Positions 61,785 through 64,000 of a stretch of DNA of 64,000 bases are shown piece by piece. Source of the stretch: Bacteroidales bacterium (GTDB taxonomy: Bacteria; Bacteroidota; Bacteroidia; Bacteroidales; UBA12077); NCBI GenBank assembly GCA_028282785.1, contig JANQHE010000027.1, forward strand, positions 1-64,000, written 5' to 3'. Made by a program: the position numbers and the translations under genes. The stretch's first letter is position 1, and every line of letters begins with the position of its first letter. The notes under the pieces are model-generated. The model was not told where the DNA came from and ran no database searches. It saw nothing but the letters and a program-made list of their open reading frames with translations.

Positions 61785-63076
61785 GTTATGGTCAAATGAA
61801 ACTCTTCTTTTGGATCCGGAACTCCCAGTTCATTATAAAACTGTACTCTATCAATTATCTCTCCAATTATTAATAACAGTATTGAAAGAATTAATTCTTG
61901 GTAGAGTAAAACTCCAAAAGCAATACATGGAAGTAATATTCTTAAAACCGGCAAAATAAGATTTGTATTTGATGAAATAAAAGCTCTAAAAATATAAATA
62001 GTTAGCCTGAAAGTAAGGATAAATGCAAGTAAATAAATAGAATTAACTAAAATCAGATAAATGGTTATTCCAATAAAAACCGATTGTGCCGAGTGTATTT
62101 TTATTGGCCAGCGCCATGTTGCCAAACTATAAAGCATATCAATTGATATAAGTAAAATTACACCTAAGAAAACAACAATTACATTGGGTATATCAATTAA
62201 AAAGAAATCCATTAATACACCTACAAAAAACAAGGCAAAGCTTAAAATTTCTTTACTTAACCAGGAACTTTTTTGATTTAATACAGAACGCCAAACTCTG
62301 AATTTCTTGCCAAGATGGAACATACTTAATAAAGCTGATACTGCTCCGAGTCCGAGATAAAATAATTTGTTATTAGGTTGAAATAATTCGGTTCTGTTCG
62401 AAGCGTATAAACTTACAAGAATAGCAGACAATAAAGTGAAAATAACCAGGGGCCATTCTTTTATAGCTGATATCTTCTCATATTTCTTAGTTTCTTTTTT
62501 ATGGTATTGCTGATTTTCAAATATATCTAAATCAATTTCAGGCCCTGAATTATTTCTTCGTTTGTTAATTTTAATATTTGACCCTACTTCAACAGGAACA
62601 GGCGTTGAGGCTTTTGACTCTTCAGATGTAAATACGGTATTGGAAAAATCTAAAGCGCCAACCGGACAAAGATCGGCACATGCTGGCTTTAGCTCTTCTT
62701 CAATTCTATGGTTACAAAATGTACATTTTTCAACTATTCCTGATTTGGGATTATATTTTGGAGCATCATAAGGACAGGCCCAGGTACAATATTTACATCC
62801 GATACATTTTTCCGGATAATGAATTACAGCGCCCGTTTTTTTATCTCGGGAATAAGCAAGTGCAGGGCAGTTCTTCATGCATGGTGCATCATCACAATGA
62901 TTACAAGCTATGGAAAGATAAAACAATGGTAAATCAGGAAAATGATGATCCTGGGATTTGTGAACATTTCTCCATTGTTCGGGAGATTGAAAGCCATTTT
63001 CATTAATACATGCAATAACGCAAGCATGACATCCAACACATTTATTCTGATCAAAAATGAAAATGTTTTTGTTCAT
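61772..63076 (-). CDS. DmsB-DmsC-type fusion: iron-sulfur and membrane-anchor subunit
   Basis: 434 residues. The N-terminal ~165 residues are a four-cluster ferredoxin of the DmsB kind (CVGCHACVIAC, CNHCDDAPCMKNCP, CIGCKYCTWACPYDAP, CTFCNHRIEE...CADLCPVGAL). After a linker, about eight membrane helices (~205-425) match DmsC, the quinol-oxidising anchor. In E. coli these are two proteins; here they are one. It follows the catalytic subunit with a 1-nt stop/start overlap (TAATG). It passes electrons from quinol to the molybdoenzyme, or back. Confidence 0.9.
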   Translation of the reverse strand: MNKNIFIFDQNKCVGCHACVIACINENGFQSPEQWRNVHKSQDHHFPDLPLFYLSIACNHCDDAPCMKNCPALAYSRDKKTGAVIHYPEKCIGCKYCTWACPYDAPKYNPKSGIVEKCTFCNHRIEEELKPACADLCPVGALDFSNTVFTSEESKASTPVPVEVGSNIKINKRRNNSGPEIDLDIFENQQYHKKETKKYEKISAIKEWPLVIFTLLSAILVSLYASNRTELFQPNNKLFYLGLGAVSALLSMFHLGKKFRVWRSVLNQKSSWLSKEILSFALFFVGVLMDFFLIDIPNVIVVFLGVILLISIDMLYSLATWRWPIKIHSAQSVFIGITIYLILVNSIYLLAFILTFRLTIYIFRAFISSNTNLILPVLRILLPCIAFGVLLYQELILSILLLIIGEIIDRVQFYNELGVPDPKEEFHLTITKKS

Positions 63077-64000
63077 TAATTTTTAATTTTCTCGTAATCA
63101 ACCATATTATCATGAAATGCTGTTCCATGTCCCATATCCGTCTCGCGGCCTTTTGATAATATATTGGGACAAGCTCCTTCTTCGTGCCAGTAACCATTCA
63201 CAATAACAATATTTCCCGGACGAAGGCTTGCATCAATTTTAACCTTTATGTTGAGTTCTCCTCGATCGTTAAAAACGCGGATAAAATCATCTTCTTTGAT
63301 CCCCTTCTTTTCGGCATCTCCTAAATTAATAGTTGCAAAAGGTTCAGGATCTACAAGTTTTATGCTTTCCAGGTTACCAAACTGTGAATGTATCCGGTTT
63401 TTAGTATTAGGCGACATTAAATTGAACGGATAATTTTCTACGGTATCTTTCCGTTCAGCTGTTTTTTCATAGCTTGGTAAAGGGTTCACTCTCCATTTTT
63501 CCTGAGCAGTTTCCGAATATAACTCAATTTTACAGGAAGGTGTAGTAAACTTGAAATCAGAAAATGCGATTTCTTGCAGAACAGGAGTTAAAACAGGGCC
63601 TTCTTTTAATTTTTCGATTGAAATTTCGGGCCATGGCTTAATTTGTTCACTTAACCAATTCTCAATTGATTCATCGGAAGGAGAAGGAATATTCTTTTCA
63701 ATTTCAGAATCTGAAAAACCCATTTTTTTTGCAAGCAAATAATAAATCTCCGTTTCAGGTTTTACTTCGCCAATCGGATCAATTACCTTTTGACGTAATT
63801 GAACATATGGATTCCAATATGATGAAATAATATCGCTTTGTTCGAACATGGTTTTAGCGGGTAGTACGATGTCTGCTTCACGTGCTGTATCGGTCATGAA
63901 CTGCTCAACCACTACACTATAATCTAATTTTTGAAAAGCTTCTTTAATTTTATTGCTATCCGGATTTTGTGATAATGGATTTCCACGTTCTACCCAGGCC
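63076..64000 (-). CDS. Molybdopterin oxidoreductase catalytic subunit, C-terminal part (DmsA-like)
   Basis: The frame is open to the right edge, so the start lies outside. The visible 308 residues include VVEQFMTDTAREADIVLP, typical of the MGD-binding half of DMSO-reductase-family enzymes. The C-terminal Mopterin-binding barrel follows (INLGDAEKKGIKEDDFIRVF, NDRGELNIKVKIDASLRPG, NGYWHEEGACPN). Substrate cannot be set from this part. It is translated ahead of, and coupled to, the DmsB-DmsC fusion. Confidence 0.9.
   Translation of the reverse strand, partial: AWVERGNPLSQNPDSNKIKEAFQKLDYSVVVEQFMTDTAREADIVLPAKTMFEQSDIISSYWNPYVQLRQKVIDPIGEVKPETEIYYLLAKKMGFSDSEIEKNIPSPSDESIENWLSEQIKPWPEISIEKLKEGPVLTPVLQEIAFSDFKFTTPSCKIELYSETAQEKWRVNPLPSYEKTAERKDTVENYPFNLMSPNTKNRIHSQFGNLESIKLVDPEPFATINLGDAEKKGIKEDDFIRVFNDRGELNIKVKIDASLRPGNIVIVNGYWHEEGACPNILSKGRETDMGHGTAFHDNMVDYEKIKN

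Noticed and set aside
61549..61959. 136-aa ORF in another frame over the small secreted protein
   Set aside because: It runs through the low-complexity Lys/Glu codons, crosses a terminator and enters the convergent gene; no domain and no start signal.
1..64000. CRISPR arrays, tRNA or rRNA genes, phage or insertion-sequence transposases
   Set aside because: No regularly spaced identical repeats, cloverleaf-like segments, rRNA-like stretches or transposase motifs were noticed in the intergenic regions.

Overview
The window is AT-rich chromosome from a Bacteroidota bacterium, most likely near Bacteroidales/Marinilabiliales. The evidence is a type III glutamine synthetase, a PorE-type OmpA-family protein, RprXY-type signalling, many DUFs typical of the phylum (DUF2851, DUF4294), and -7 promoter boxes of the TAnnTTTG kind. 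The exact genus cannot be read from the sequence. No rRNA, tRNA, CRISPR array, integrase or transposase was seen.

Layout. 1-11.1 kb is core metabolism and translation on the + strand: the end of an M20 peptidase, glnN, a PorE-like protein, purM, prfA, pyrF, a DUF2851 gene and a K+ channel. A roughly 490-bp four-helix-bundle element with terminal inverted repeats sits between prfA and pyrF. 11.4-24.3 kb is an accessory island, almost all on the + strand: a GNAT-PIN plus ASCH pair, a frameshifted UPF0489 gene, a DUF2007/zinc-ribbon pair, HigBA, an Xre-RES pair, a four-gene secreted operon ending in a short RHS/JAB-like toxin and a lipoprotein, an antitoxin with a frameshifted ParE, DsrE, and a decayed methyltransferase. 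Copies of a roughly 90-240 bp intergenic repeat separate these units. Their left ends lie 3-13 nt after stop codons, which gives the island the look of a gene-cassette array. 24.4-34.5 kb returns to core genes: an XRE-membrane regulator, rpsO-pnp, prolyl oligopeptidase, a deoxynucleoside kinase, an abundant-looking TPR lipoprotein, a SpoU methyltransferase and sucC.

34.5-48.4 kb is mostly on the - strand. It holds two overlapping sensor-kinase genes, an FtsX/MacB-type permease, arginine deiminase, an operon of YjdI-CDGSH, DUF454 and split LysO genes, and another hybrid kinase. 48.5-58.6 kb holds DUF4294, elbB, thpR, a polyprenyl-phosphate sugar transferase, a degenerate Gfo/Idh-fold protein, pcm, an MBL hydrolase, gcvP and small envelope proteins. 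58.8-64 kb has an RprXY-like two-component pair facing a tiny Lys/Cys-rich secreted protein, then a DMSO-reductase-type molybdoenzyme whose iron-sulfur and membrane subunits are fused; its catalytic gene runs off the right edge.

The parts most worth follow-up are the cassette-like island, the short RHS/JAB operon with two transglutaminase-like secreted proteins, the GNAT-PIN/ASCH module, and the inverted-repeat-bounded four-helix-bundle element.
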